Assembly (NCBI GenBank): GCA_007135745.1
Contig: SLIH01000377.1
Location: forward strand, 1-9,085
DNA from: Halomonas sp.
GTDB lineage: Bacteria; Pseudomonadota; Gammaproteobacteria; Pseudomonadales; Oleiphilaceae
DNA: 9,085 nt
Direction of reading: 5' to 3'
Within the stretch, counting starts at the first letter, position 1. The number at the start of each line of letters is the position of its first letter. Shown here in pieces: positions 1 through 7,200 of the stretch. The notes beneath the pieces are model-generated. The model searched no databases. It saw only the letters and a program-made list of their open reading frames with translations, and was not told where the DNA came from. Position numbers and translations under genes: made by a program.

Positions 1-714
1 ATGAACGAAATGACCCAGACCGTGGAAGAGGTCTCCCGCAATGCCCAGTCCGCCGCAGACAGTGCGGAAGAGGCCTCCGACGAGGCCGGCAGCGGTCGCC
101 ATGTGGTGCAACAGACCTCCACCTCCATCAAGCAGTTGCACGATGATGTCAGGGGTGCCAGTGAAGTCATGGATGCCCTGAAGGAAGGTACCGACCAGAT
201 CGGTACGGTGCTGGGCGTCATCCGTGATGTGGCCGATCAGACCAACCTGCTCGCGTTGAATGCCTCCATCGAAGCGGCTCGTGCCGGTGAGAGCGGACGC
301 GGCTTTGCGGTCGTTGCCGACGAAGTGCGCAACCTGGCCAAACGCACCGAGGAATCCACGGCCGAGATTCAGGGTGTGATAGACAAGCTGCAATCCCGTG
401 CCGATGAGGCCGTTACCGTCATGAAGAAAAGCAGTGAGCGGGCCGGGCACTGCCATGAGCAATCGGATCTGGCGGATGCTGCATTGGACAAGGTGGCCGA
501 CGCGGTCAGCAACATCAACGACATGATCCAGCAGATCGCCAGCGCCACGGAAGAGCAGACCACCGCCGCGCGGGAGATCAATGAAAACATACAGCGCATC
601 AACGAGTTGAGCGACCAGTCCCTGTCCAGTGTCGGTCAGTCCTCCGAGGCCAGCCACGTGCTTTCCCGGCTGGCTGAGCAGTTGCGCAGTGAAGTGAAGC
701 AGTTCACCGTATGA
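1..714 (+). CDS. Methyl-accepting chemotaxis protein, C-terminal signalling domain (5' end outside window)
   Basis: The 237 visible residues are the cytoplasmic signalling domain of a chemoreceptor, which controls CheA kinase through CheW at the cell pole. The conserved hairpin tip is clear at residues about 70-115, with [18 protein letters not shown] followed by [15 protein letters not shown]. Both flanks are Ala/Glu/Gln-rich heptad coiled coil, including likely methylation segments (about 10-30 and 180-200). The ATG at position 1 is probably not the real start: the first residues ([14 protein letters not shown]) match the region that normally follows HAMP in full receptors, so the ligand-binding domain, membrane segments and HAMP lie upstream of the window. 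The protein ends in KQFTV and has no NWETF-type CheR/CheB tether. What it senses cannot be seen. The porin gene starts 33 bases after its stop. The family call is very secure; the extent of the gene is not. Confidence 0.95.
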   Translation: MNEMTQTVEEVSRNAQSAADSAEEASDEAGSGRHVVQQTSTSIKQLHDDVRGASEVMDALKEGTDQIGTVLGVIRDVADQTNLLALNASIEAARAGESGRGFAVVADEVRNLAKRTEESTAEIQGVIDKLQSRADEAVTVMKKSSERAGHCHEQSDLADAALDKVADAVSNINDMIQQIASATEEQTTAAREINENIQRINELSDQSLSSVGQSSEASHVLSRLAEQLRSEVKQFTV

Positions 715-747
715 CCGCGGGATGACCACCGAAGTAGAGAGAAAACG

Positions 748-1791
748 ATGATAAAAAAAAGCTGTATCTTACCCGCCGCACTCCTTGCACTTGCCGTCAG
801 CCCGGCCACCAATGCAAATGTCCAGGTGTATGGCCAAGCCCATATGGCCGCTCTCGCAGCAGATGATGGCGACGACTATAGCGCCTTGAATTTTACCAGC
901 AATAACAGTCGTCTCGGTTTTCGCGCCGAACACGAGATCGACAGAAACCTGACGGCCTTCGCGCAGGTCGAAACTCAGATTGATTTTGGCACCACCAACA
1001 CGAACTCAATGACTGGGCGCAACACTTTCCTTGGCCTGAAAGGCTATTGGGGGCAGCTCCGGGCCGGCCGTTTTGACTCCCCCAGCAAGCGTCTGCGCAA
1101 TGCCGCCGACCTGTTCGGCAATCAGTTGGGGGATATGCGGAACCTGGCTCGCGGTAATTATCAGACAATACCTGGCGACGGAGATTCCCAGTTGCAGGGG
1201 TTTGATGAACGCATCCGGCATAGTGTGGCCTACCGGACGCCAACCCTGAATGGTTTCAGTGTCGAAGTTCTGTATTCAGCTGAACACCAGAACAACGGCG
1301 ATGCCGATGACAGCAACCCCAATGACGCCTTCAGTGGTGCACTCACGTTCCAGATGGGCGGTCTTTACGCGGCACTGTCCCATGAGCGCTGGAACAACGA
1401 AGACCCGGATAGCGAACGCAACGTCACCCGTGCCGCTGGCTCTTACGACACTGACCGGGTCCGTGTGACCGCCTTTGTCCAGCGTGCCACAGACCCGGCG
1501 GACTGGGTCTACAGTGTTGGCAGCCGCTATGCGCTGACTGACAACATGGGACTGCGTGCCCAGTACACTATGATGGATGCGGACGACGGTGACTTCGATG
1601 GGCAACAGATTTCGCTTGGTGGCGACTACCAGTACTCGCCGGAGCTGCAGTTCTACGCCAACTACGCTCAGCTTTCCAACGATGAGCAGCTGACTCAGGC
1701 CCCCTGGCGCGAAGCCAGCACCCTGGGCCAGCGTGGCGCCGCCGACGAGACCGCGCATGCGTTCTCCTTGGGCGCCATCTACAGCTTCTAA
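748..1791 (+). CDS. Outer-membrane general porin (Gram-negative porin family)
   Basis: This encodes a 347-residue trimeric-type beta-barrel porin for passive diffusion of small hydrophilic solutes across the outer membrane. The first 23 residues are a signal peptide: MIKK charged start, a hydrophobic Leu/Ala core, and a T-N-A cleavage site before NVQVYGQ. The mature start (NVQVYGQ) and the NNSRLGFRAEHEI and GLKGYWGQLRAGRFDSP segments are typical of this family's first strands. Alternating aromatic/polar strands continue to the C-terminal SLGAIYSF, whose final Phe is the usual BAM recognition signal. Length is normal for the family. Loops are strongly acidic (DDGDD, NGDADDSNPND, MDADDGDFDG), which suits a saline habitat or cation preference; that is inference. 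The start has a weak purine-rich ribosome site (AGAGAG). No convincing promoter was seen in the 33-base gap, so its promoter may lie inside the receptor gene. Substrate unknown. Confidence 0.93.
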   Translation: MIKKSCILPAALLALAVSPATNANVQVYGQAHMAALAADDGDDYSALNFTSNNSRLGFRAEHEIDRNLTAFAQVETQIDFGTTNTNSMTGRNTFLGLKGYWGQLRAGRFDSPSKRLRNAADLFGNQLGDMRNLARGNYQTIPGDGDSQLQGFDERIRHSVAYRTPTLNGFSVEVLYSAEHQNNGDADDSNPNDAFSGALTFQMGGLYAALSHERWNNEDPDSERNVTRAAGSYDTDRVRVTAFVQRATDPADWVYSVGSRYALTDNMGLRAQYTMMDADDGDFDGQQISLGGDYQYSPELQFYANYAQLSNDEQLTQAPWREASTLGQRGAADETAHAFSLGAIYSF

Positions 1792-1930
1792 CTACGGAAA
1801 AGGGCTGCCATGCTGCGCAGAGTATTGGCCATCAAACGCAGGCGCACATCACTCGATGCATCAGCGGCCGAATCAATGGCCGCTGATGCATGCTGAAGAT
1901 TACCCTGTTGTTGGCCCTGCTGAAGCGGGC
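1792..1930. other. Convergent intergenic region, porin to cupin
   Basis: This 139-base gap separates two genes that point toward each other. Apart from the 14-bp inverted repeat at 1856-1891 there is only a weaker imperfect hairpin (1914-1930, GCCC/GGGC arms with a bulge) next to the cupin stop. Neither is followed by a T-tract. No coding sequence is supported. Confidence 0.6.
1856..1891. repeat. Perfect 14-bp inverted repeat between convergent genes
   Basis: The arms ATGCATCAGCGGCC (1856-1869) and GGCCGCTGATGCAT (1878-1891) are exactly complementary and are separated by an 8-base loop. The element starts 65 bases after the porin stop and ends 39 bases before the cupin stop, so RNA from either side would form the hairpin. 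Neither side has the T-tract of an intrinsic terminator. It may act as a bidirectional transcription barrier or an mRNA 3'-end stabiliser, or be a remnant of a repetitive or mobile element; the sequence alone does not decide. Confidence 0.8.
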
Positions 1931-2404
1931 TCAGTGCTCATGAGTGGCATGGGCATCAACGGGTTCCTCGAACGCAATAAACAGGGTGCAGGGTTCGTCT
2001 GACAGGCAGCTGGCTGTGTGGGGCAGTTTGGGTGGGCCGTAGGCATAGGTGCCGGTATTGAGTACCATTGGCTCCTGGCCGTCGAAATCCACCTCCATTC
2101 TTCCGGTCACCAGCACCATGCGCTCAGCGCTGGTATGCCAATGATGGGGCGCTGTGGTATGACCAGGCAATCGGAAGAATATATCCGCATTGGGTTGGCC
2201 CGGGTCCCCCTGCAACACCGCCAACTCACAGCCATCGGGCATGAACTCGGGGCAGGGTGCCCATTCAAGGTCCGGGGAATCCACGTCCCAGGTTAAGGCC
2301 ATCTGTTCGGCAACAGCCAGATTTGGTAGCAGCCACATCAGTCCCAGCAGGATTGAGAGCAGGTGAGGGCGAGAATAGAGTAAGTTGTGCTTTAGGTTTC
2401 GCAT
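1931..2404 (-). CDS. Exported single-domain cupin protein
   Basis: This encodes a 157-residue small cupin predicted to be exported. The N-terminus (KHNLLYSRPHLL charged part, then a Leu-rich core) ends in AVA before EQ, giving likely cleavage after residue 32. The cupin barrel shows motif 1 as H88-x-H90-x3-E94-x6-G101 and motif 2 with H129 (GPPKLPH), the usual four metal ligands. Four cysteines (51, 59, 133, 139) could form disulfides in the periplasm, and the tail HATHEH adds possible metal ligands. The start at 2404 is chosen over an upstream ATG at 2422 because a near-perfect AGGAGG lies 6 bases before it. The gene follows the TetR gene by 63 bases on the same strand with no visible terminator, so the two are probably co-transcribed. 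Cupins range from dioxygenases to isomerases and sugar or metal binders; no specific reaction can be assigned. Confidence 0.88.
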   Translation of the reverse strand: MRNLKHNLLYSRPHLLSILLGLMWLLPNLAVAEQMALTWDVDSPDLEWAPCPEFMPDGCELAVLQGDPGQPNADIFFRLPGHTTAPHHWHTSAERMVLVTGRMEVDFDGQEPMVLNTGTYAYGPPKLPHTASCLSDEPCTLFIAFEEPVDAHATHEH

Positions 2405-2408
2405 GGTG

Positions 2409-2416
2409 CACCTCCT
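2409..2416 (-). promoter_or_regulatory. Strong Shine-Dalgarno site of the cupin gene
   Basis: On the minus strand the sequence AGGAGGTG covers this stretch, with the AGGAGG core (2411-2416) 6 bases from the ATG at 2404. It settles the start codon, because the alternative ATG at 2422 lies upstream of this site. The strength suggests efficient translation from the shared TetR-cupin message. Confidence 0.8.
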
Positions 2417-2467
2417 ATGCATTGCTGTTTTGTCCGACTGCCTTCTGGACCATTCGACCTGGCGGAA

Positions 2468-3112
2468 TCAGTGACTCATCAAGCCTCCGCCATCCTCGTT
2501 GCTCCGCCTATCGGACGGAGGTTTGGTGCTCAGGGCACCGAAACAGAAATCGAGAATTTCCGTCAGAGGATCGACATCACGCCAAATGCGCGAGCGAAGG
2601 GCTGCGCCCTCCCAGCAATTCAAGATTAGATTGGCAGCGTGGCGGGGATCCTGGGAAGGTTTGAGCTCGCCGCGATCGCGAGCCATTTTCAGGCATTTGG
2701 CAATTCTGGTGGTGATCTCGACAAAGCATGCTTCGATCTTCTGGCGGAAGATTTCGTCGATGCCAGAGAGTTCCTGGCCCAGTGATCCCAGCATGCAGCC
2801 CAGCGTTCCCTCTTCGACGTACTTTTCGCGCGACAGCTCAAAGAACCGACGCACCCGCTGCAGGGGCGGAAGGCTTTCATCGTTCAGGCACTGATCAAGC
2901 CCCTCATGAACCGTTTTCATGTACTCATCAATCACTGCCAGAGCGAAGTCCTGTTTGCTCTCGAAGTGATGATAGAAGGATCCCTTGGGAACATTGGCTT
3001 CCTTGAGGATGGCCTGGATCCCGAGATCGCTGTAGCCATGTTTCAGAAACATCCGCAGCCCTACCCGCAGCAGGTGAGCTCGTGTTGTTCCTTTGACGGG
3101 AGAGTCGGGCAT
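2468..3112 (-). CDS. TetR-family regulator of the NemR/AcuR type
   Basis: This encodes a 214-residue dimeric DNA-binding repressor. The N-terminal helix-turn-helix spans residues about 10-55, with the family signature GIQAILKEANVPKGSFYHHF and ESKQDFALAVIDEY. The ligand domain carries LGCMLGSLGQELS, resembling the TetR C-terminal domain of NemR and AcuR. Counting from this start, the Cys is residue 106, the number of the redox-sensing Cys of E. coli NemR as I recall it, and Arg175 falls where NemR has its partner Lys175. Both comparisons are from memory. The start at 3112 is preferred to the in-frame ATG at 3208 because GGAG lies 6 bases ahead of it, the HTH follows at the normal distance, and the extra 32 residues resemble no TetR N-terminus and would run over the operator-like dyad. 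It probably represses itself and the downstream cupin; the inducer is unknown, with an aldehyde, quinone or oxidant as candidates by family analogy. Confidence 0.9.
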   Translation of the reverse strand: MPDSPVKGTTRAHLLRVGLRMFLKHGYSDLGIQAILKEANVPKGSFYHHFESKQDFALAVIDEYMKTVHEGLDQCLNDESLPPLQRVRRFFELSREKYVEEGTLGCMLGSLGQELSGIDEIFRQKIEACFVEITTRIAKCLKMARDRGELKPSQDPRHAANLILNCWEGAALRSRIWRDVDPLTEILDFCFGALSTKPPSDRRSNEDGGGLMSH

Positions 3113-3118
3113 GCTTGT

Positions 3119-3122
3119 CTCC
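3119..3122 (-). promoter_or_regulatory. Ribosome binding site of the TetR gene
   Basis: GGAG on the minus strand lies 6 bases upstream of the ATG at 3112. It supports the shorter start of the regulator over the ATG at 3208. Confidence 0.6.
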
Positions 3123-3127
3123 GTATC

Positions 3128-3143
3128 TAGACCGACCAGTCTG
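3128..3143. promoter_or_regulatory. Operator-like dyad upstream of the TetR gene
   Basis: The plus-strand sequence TAGACC-GACC-AGTCTG contains the dyad AGAC-N6-GTCT (3129-3132 and 3139-3142). As I recall it, the E. coli NemR box is TAGACC-N4-GGTCTA; the left half-site here is identical and the right differs at two positions. It lies 15 bases upstream of the start codon of a NemR-like regulator, a normal place for autoregulation. The match of protein type and site supports the call, but binding is inferred. Confidence 0.6.
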
Positions 3144-3148
3144 TTTAA

Positions 3149-3177
3149 AGGGTAAATAACCTGCAGAAGGAAATCAA
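3149..3177 (-). promoter_or_regulatory. Possible sigma-70 promoter of the TetR-cupin unit
   Basis: On the minus strand TTGATT (3172-3177) is followed after 17 bases by TACCCT (3149-3154). The -35 is fair and the -10 weak. The predicted transcription start would fall at the edge of the operator-like dyad at 3128-3143, as expected for repression. The evidence is modest. Confidence 0.3.
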
Positions 3178-3189
3178 TACCACGGGGAT

Positions 3190-3400
3190 TCAGGGTATTC
3201 GCGGCCAATGGAGCGAACCCCTAACGTCTGCTCCAGACAGGCGCTCGGTCTGTCTCCCGGCATGCTTTGACGAGTACATGGTACGATCAGCGCGGGACAT
3301 GAACGCCTCGGCTGTATCGCCAGGCGCGAATTCGGCGTTACCTGCTGAACAGGTTTGCCCGCACAGCGGTAATTTCTCACCGTGGGAGGATGCGTTCCTC
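3190..3400 (-). pseudogene. Remnant of a GGDEF (diguanylate cyclase) C-terminus
   Basis: One minus-strand frame, ending in a TGA at 3190, reads like the last quarter of a GGDEF domain. HGEKLPL (near 3381) is followed by SAGNAEFAPGDTAEAF and then MSRADRTMYSSKHAGR, matching the usual SxGVAEF...GDTAE...RADRAMYxAKxxGRN ending of diguanylate cyclases. The catalytic GGDEF segment and everything before it are missing: the VOC gene stop lies at 3429-3431, just upstream. No convincing start codon or ribosome site serves this frame. It is most likely the fossil of a diguanylate cyclase gene lost by deletion when its upstream part was replaced. It does not match the corresponding part of the GGDEF domain encoded at 4267-4755 closely enough to look like a recent copy. 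Chance similarity is unlikely given the ordered motif matches, but the fragment is short. Confidence 0.6.
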
Positions 3401-3428
3401 AGGTAGTGTCCTTGCAATGGACTGCTCT

Positions 3429-3803
3429 TTAGGTGGTATCTCGTTCCGTAACCAGATGAATAATGTTCGCAGGACTGGAAACCCAGAACCCGCTGAATCC
3501 GTCTGGCAGATCCTCGATCTCATCCCGGCGTATGCATCCCTGCTTTTCAAGATAGTCAGAGGCGCCATCAACGTCGCTCGTACAGACTTCCAGCCAGATC
3601 TCGGCCTGGCTTAGGGAAGGAACCTTATCAATCCAGAGAACTTTTCCGTCGAAATCAAACCTCACGGACTCCGTGCTGCTCGGAGCTTGATTCCGGATCT
3701 GCTCAAGACCAAGGACATCCCGGTAAAACGCGACGGTGTCGCCGTACTCATGGGCAGGCACCTTCATTGCGATATTCCGCCCTGGTGTGAATTTAGGGTT
3801 CAT
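3429..3803 (-). CDS. VOC-superfamily (glyoxalase/bleomycin-resistance fold) protein
   Basis: This encodes a 124-residue protein with two beta-alpha-beta-beta-beta modules. The first is marked by MKVPAHEYGDTVAFYRDVLGLEQ (residues about 13-35), the second by EIWLEVCTSDVDGASDYLEKQG (about 68-89), with a closing strand IIHLVTERD. Length is normal for a one-domain VOC protein. The family includes glyoxalase I, extradiol dioxygenases, antibiotic-binding proteins and many of unknown role. The usual first metal-ligand His (HVALxVxD in many members) is not present, since the strand reads NIAMKVP, while a C-terminal Glu (VTE) remains. Metal-dependent catalysis is therefore uncertain and the substrate cannot be named. 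The start is backed by GGGAGG 9 bases upstream. A possible promoter lies about 100 bases upstream, so it may be transcribed alone. A glyoxalase-like protein beside a NemR-type regulator hints at electrophile handling, but this is only context. Confidence 0.85.
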   Translation of the reverse strand: MNPKFTPGRNIAMKVPAHEYGDTVAFYRDVLGLEQIRNQAPSSTESVRFDFDGKVLWIDKVPSLSQAEIWLEVCTSDVDGASDYLEKQGCIRRDEIEDLPDGFSGFWVSSPANIIHLVTERDTT

Positions 3804-3848
3804 TGCAAGAGGCCTCCCAGCGTTCCCAATGGCATTATCCCAAATGGC

Positions 3849-3863
3849 GCCTGCTCCGCAGGC
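3849..3863. other. Short GC-rich hairpin in the VOC gene leader
   Basis: GCCTGC (3849-3854) and GCAGGC (3858-3863) are perfect complements around a 3-base loop. The hairpin lies 46 bases upstream of the VOC start and would sit in its 5' leader. No T-tract follows in either direction, so it is not a canonical terminator. A regulatory role is possible but unproven. Confidence 0.45.
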
Positions 3864-3901
3864 CCTGACCCGGGGAGGCGTCCATATAGGTTATTTCGAT
3901 G

Positions 3902-3931
3902 GTTATATAGCACCGAGGTTACGACTGTCTA
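3902..3931 (-). promoter_or_regulatory. Probable sigma-70 promoter of the VOC gene
   Basis: On the minus strand TAGACA (3926-3931, five of six bases of the -35 consensus) is followed after 18 bases by TATAAC (3902-3907, five of six of the -10 consensus). It sits just after the stop of the small membrane protein gene and would give a leader of about 90 bases. It suggests that the VOC gene is transcribed separately from the genes upstream. Confidence 0.45.
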
Positions 3932-3939
3932 TGGGTTCT

Positions 3940-4221
3940 CTACGCCTGTCCATCCCGGCGGGCGCGATTGAGTATGCGGTGAACGGTCCACCCCACCGAC
4001 ACCACTGCTGCGCCCCAGGCCAATGTGCGCAGGGCCTGATACAGCGCGACGCCCTGGGCCGCCATCACAGTGGGCGCAAAAAGCTCAGCCGCCATGGCAG
4101 CGCTCAGCAATGAAAAGGTCAGAATCAGCGCCAGGTAGTAATGCTGACGCCGCTTCAGCCATAGCGCAGAAAAGGCGACCAGATGGATCAGAAAAATAAA
4201 AAGAAGCACGGATGTCAGCAT
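3940..4221 (-). CDS. Small hypothetical membrane protein, three predicted transmembrane helices
   Basis: The family is not recognised. The 93-residue product has three hydrophobic stretches: residues about 2-21 (TSVLLFIFLIHLVAFSALWL), about 27-50 (HYYLALILTFSLLSAAMAAELF) and about 63-83 (ALRTLAWGAAVVSVGWTVHRIL). KRRQ after the first helix and RARRDGQA at the end suggest, by the positive-inside rule, that both basic segments face the cytoplasm; with three helices the N-terminus would then be periplasmic. An AGGAG motif lies 11 bases before the ATG, slightly far but usable. The gene begins 45 bases after the stop of the giant kinase-GGDEF gene on the same strand with no T-tract terminator between, so co-transcription and a functional link (for example membrane anchoring) are possible but unproven. 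Amino-acid composition and length look like a real gene. Confidence 0.7.
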   Translation of the reverse strand: MLTSVLLFIFLIHLVAFSALWLKRRQHYYLALILTFSLLSAAMAAELFAPTVMAAQGVALYQALRTLAWGAAVVSVGWTVHRILNRARRDGQA

Positions 4222-4266
4222 GAACGACGTCGCTCCTGGTTGAATGAACTGTGACGAACAGTAATG

Positions 4267-7200
4267 TTACCCGGCCACGCGGTTGCGTCCTTCATTCTTG
4301 GCCTGATAAAGACGCTCATCCGCATGTCTGATAAGCGTTTCACGATCATCGGTGTCGGGATCGAATGCTGCTACGCCGATACTGATGGTCAGGCTCAGGC
4401 GCTGATTCTCGACGGTAAAGCCGGCTTGGGCGATGGCTGCACGCAGGCGTTCCGCGGCTTCAAGTGCCTCGGACAATGAGGTTTCCGGCAGGACCACGGC
4501 AAACTCCTCGCCGCCGTAGCGTGCCGCGATGTCTGAACTGCGGCTGGTGCTTTCGATGACGGCGGCCACTTTCTGGAGCACCGCATCGCCGACCTGGTGC
4601 CCCCATTTGTCATTGAACTGTTTGAAGTGGTCAATGTCGAGGAGGACCAGGGACAGATCGCGCTTTTTGCGCCGGGCAAGCTGCAGTTCTGTCTCCAGGA
4701 TGTTGAGGAAGTAGGCCTGGTTGTAGAGATTGGTCAGACCGTCTGTGACTGCCTTGCGTGAAAGTTCCAGTCGTCCGGTGGCGGCCAGGCATATGATCTC
4801 CAGTGTTTCGAGTCTTTCCGAGGTGAAGGCTCCAGGGGTGACATTGTTCTCGAGATAGAGCAGACCCACCAGATTTTCCCGTTTTTCATCCAGCAACAGT
4901 GGAACACACATGACCGAACGCACTTTGCGCGTCATTACATCCTCATCCCTGTGGAGGTGGGGAAGCAGGCTCTGGGGTTTCTGAGCATCGTCGATGACGA
5001 GAATGGAGTGGGTGCGGTGCACAAAGTTCACCACGGATTGACACAGGTGGGTTGTGTCTTCCAGCGCCTTGCCCTGAAGGATTTCCGGATAGGCGCTACC
5101 GATAGTCCAGCTTGCTTCGACGCAGAGGCGATCATCCGAGCGGGGCAGCAGTAACTGGCCGGACTGGGCACCTGCGAATGTAATGGCGCCGCGTATCACG
5201 GCATCCATCATGTCGCTGTGGATCCGGGATTGGGCAATGGCCTTGAGCGCTCCCCGGAAAGCACCAAGGTCCATTTCCGGGCGATTCCACCCGGGCTGGG
5301 CTGTTATGCTCTCACGCGCCGCCGGCTCCGAGTCGGATTCCAGACGCCGGGCCAGGGCCGGGGCGCCCCATTGCCGGTAATGGGCAATGGCATCCCGGCG
5401 AAATGCGGTTGCTGTGTTGTCCAGTTGCAGAGACTGGCAGAAATCGGCTGCCAGTTCCTCGGCCAGGGCCTGATCATGCAGGAAACCATGCTCACTGGCG
5501 TGTTTAATGGCCTGTTCAAAGTGCCTGAGCGCAACCAGCGAGTGCCCCCGCATGCGATGCCATTCGGCTTCCACCAGTTCATGCTTGTGACGAAAGTTCA
5601 CCGGAGCCGCCCGGGCCCAGTTAGCCAGCAACTTCCTGTGTTGGCGTATCTTCCTCCTTCCGCCGGGGACCTTTCTGCCCTGGCGTAGTCCTGAAATGCG
5701 GGTCAGAGCGGCGAAAAAGTGATGATCCGCGGAGACCAGCATGGCGCGCGTCGCTTCCCCCAGCGCATCAACTTCGGGGAGCAATGCCAATGCCTCCTCC
5801 AGTTGCCCGAATCGATAGCACATGGTCAGCTGAGCAGTGCGCAGACAGCTCAGGCCCGTGCGGTCGTGCTCACACGACAGGGCCAGAGGCTCTTCCTCCA
5901 TATATTGTCCATCAAGGCGCCACGGCTGTTCGGGGTCATGTATCAGGTTGCTGACTATCTGCGCATGAACGCACAGGAATGTATAGGCCGTGCTGGCGCT
6001 GAGACGTGCAATATCCGGCTCGTAACGCCGGAAAAGCGCCTCGACTTCATCAAGCGTCCCGCCAACAAAGAGGCTGTTGATGCCGGCGAGCACGCCCGCA
6101 TAAGCCGCGTATTCATGGTCGCCGGTTTCAAGCCCCTCCTCATAGGCATCCTCGAAGACCTGTATGCCTTCACCCGCATAGCGCTTCCAGTGCCAGACAA
6201 AGGTGTGGACGAGCACAGTGGTTCGGCACTGCAACCCGCGGGCGCGTGGATCACGTGCAAGCTCCAGCGCCAGCTCGCCCAGTTCAAAGCCGCGATCGTA
6301 ATCATGCAATACGCCGCACAGCACAATGCCATAGGGGGCGAAGGCCGATGTGTATTCCGGGGCATGGCCGTGCTTCGCGGCCATGCGCACCATCTTGAGA
6401 ATCAGCAGGGGATGCAGTTTGGGGTTGGAGAAGTAGGCGCTCGACGCTGCTCGGTATACAACCTCGACGGTTGCCAGGTGTTGGGGATCGCTCATTTCCG
6501 GCATGTTGCGCAGGCTTTCGACGCTTCGTCCGCGCAACAGAAACTGGGTGTGGGCCAGGGACAACAGGATGTGGCCCGTGGTCGGTCGGCGAGGGAAATG
6601 CACGCCCAGCTGTTTCAGGAAAGACAGTCCTGTTTCCACGGCTTTGTCGGGTCGGTTGCGCACGTTGTTGGCTTCAATGCGTACCGTGTAGACCACTTTC
6701 TTGTCGAGGATGGTCTGTGCGTGTTTCAGGATGACATTGCCGAGGCGCTCCATTTCCTCATAGCGATGGCTGAGAAAGGCGGTGTGCATGGCGCCCTGGT
6801 AGAGCTTCAGCGTCAGTGCGTAGTCTTCGGTCCAGGCGTTGGAGGGGAGCAGCGCGATACCCTCCGAATAGAACCGGAAACTGGCATTGTGCGCCGCCGA
6901 GTCATGGGCCTTGACGCCTGCGCGGCAGTTGAGGCGCGCCATTTCCCGGCGGGTGGCCTGATCGAGGGCGGGGCCACGGCCGAGGTTGAGATGATGTACG
7001 ATCTCAAAAAGCCGGGTCTCCTGTTCTTCAAGGGTGCTTTCCCGAAGCAGCATTTGCCCCAGTTGCCAATGGCGTTGGCGCCGCGCCGAGTCATCCAGCA
7101 TGCTGTAGGCTGCCTGCTGGATGCGGTCGTGGGCGAAGCGGCCACTGAGAAAACTGTTCTCCTGCTCACGGGATTCCGAGCCAACGGCATTGGCCGATGG

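Larger units (their letters stand above)
3113..3428. other. Intergenic region between the VOC and TetR genes
   Basis: This 316-base stretch has no intact gene. It holds the TetR ribosome site, the operator-like dyad (3128-3143), a possible promoter (3149-3177) and the GGDEF remnant (3190-3400). It also has clustered GTCTG/CAGAC half-sites at 3226-3253 that could be extra regulator contacts or simply coding-sequence residue of the remnant. No terminator with a T-tract was found after the VOC stop. Confidence 0.6.

Noticed and set aside
1..3. ATG at position 1 as the start of the chemoreceptor gene
   Set aside because: The first residues match the post-HAMP region of full receptors; a complete receptor needs sensory and membrane parts upstream.
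893..1758. Several open frames inside the porin gene on both strands
   Set aside because: They lie inside a porin with a clear signal peptide and barrel pattern, and their products show no recognisable domain.
1914..1930. Imperfect hairpin next to the cupin stop as a terminator
   Set aside because: The stem has a bulge, few pairs and no following T-tract on either strand.
3113..3208. Longer TetR start at 3208
   Set aside because: The extension has no TetR similarity, crosses the operator-like dyad, and the internal ATG at 3112 has a well-placed ribosome site.
3226..3253. Clustered GTCTG and CAGAC half-sites as a second TetR operator
   Set aside because: The spacing of the AGAC and GTCT halves (9 bases) differs from the 6 bases in the main site, and the stretch lies in the GGDEF remnant, so it may be leftover coding sequence.
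4248..4262. Small dyad ACTGT-N5-ACAGT between the giant gene and the membrane protein gene
   Set aside because: The arms are only 5 bp and AT-rich with no T-tract, so neither a terminator nor an operator can be supported.
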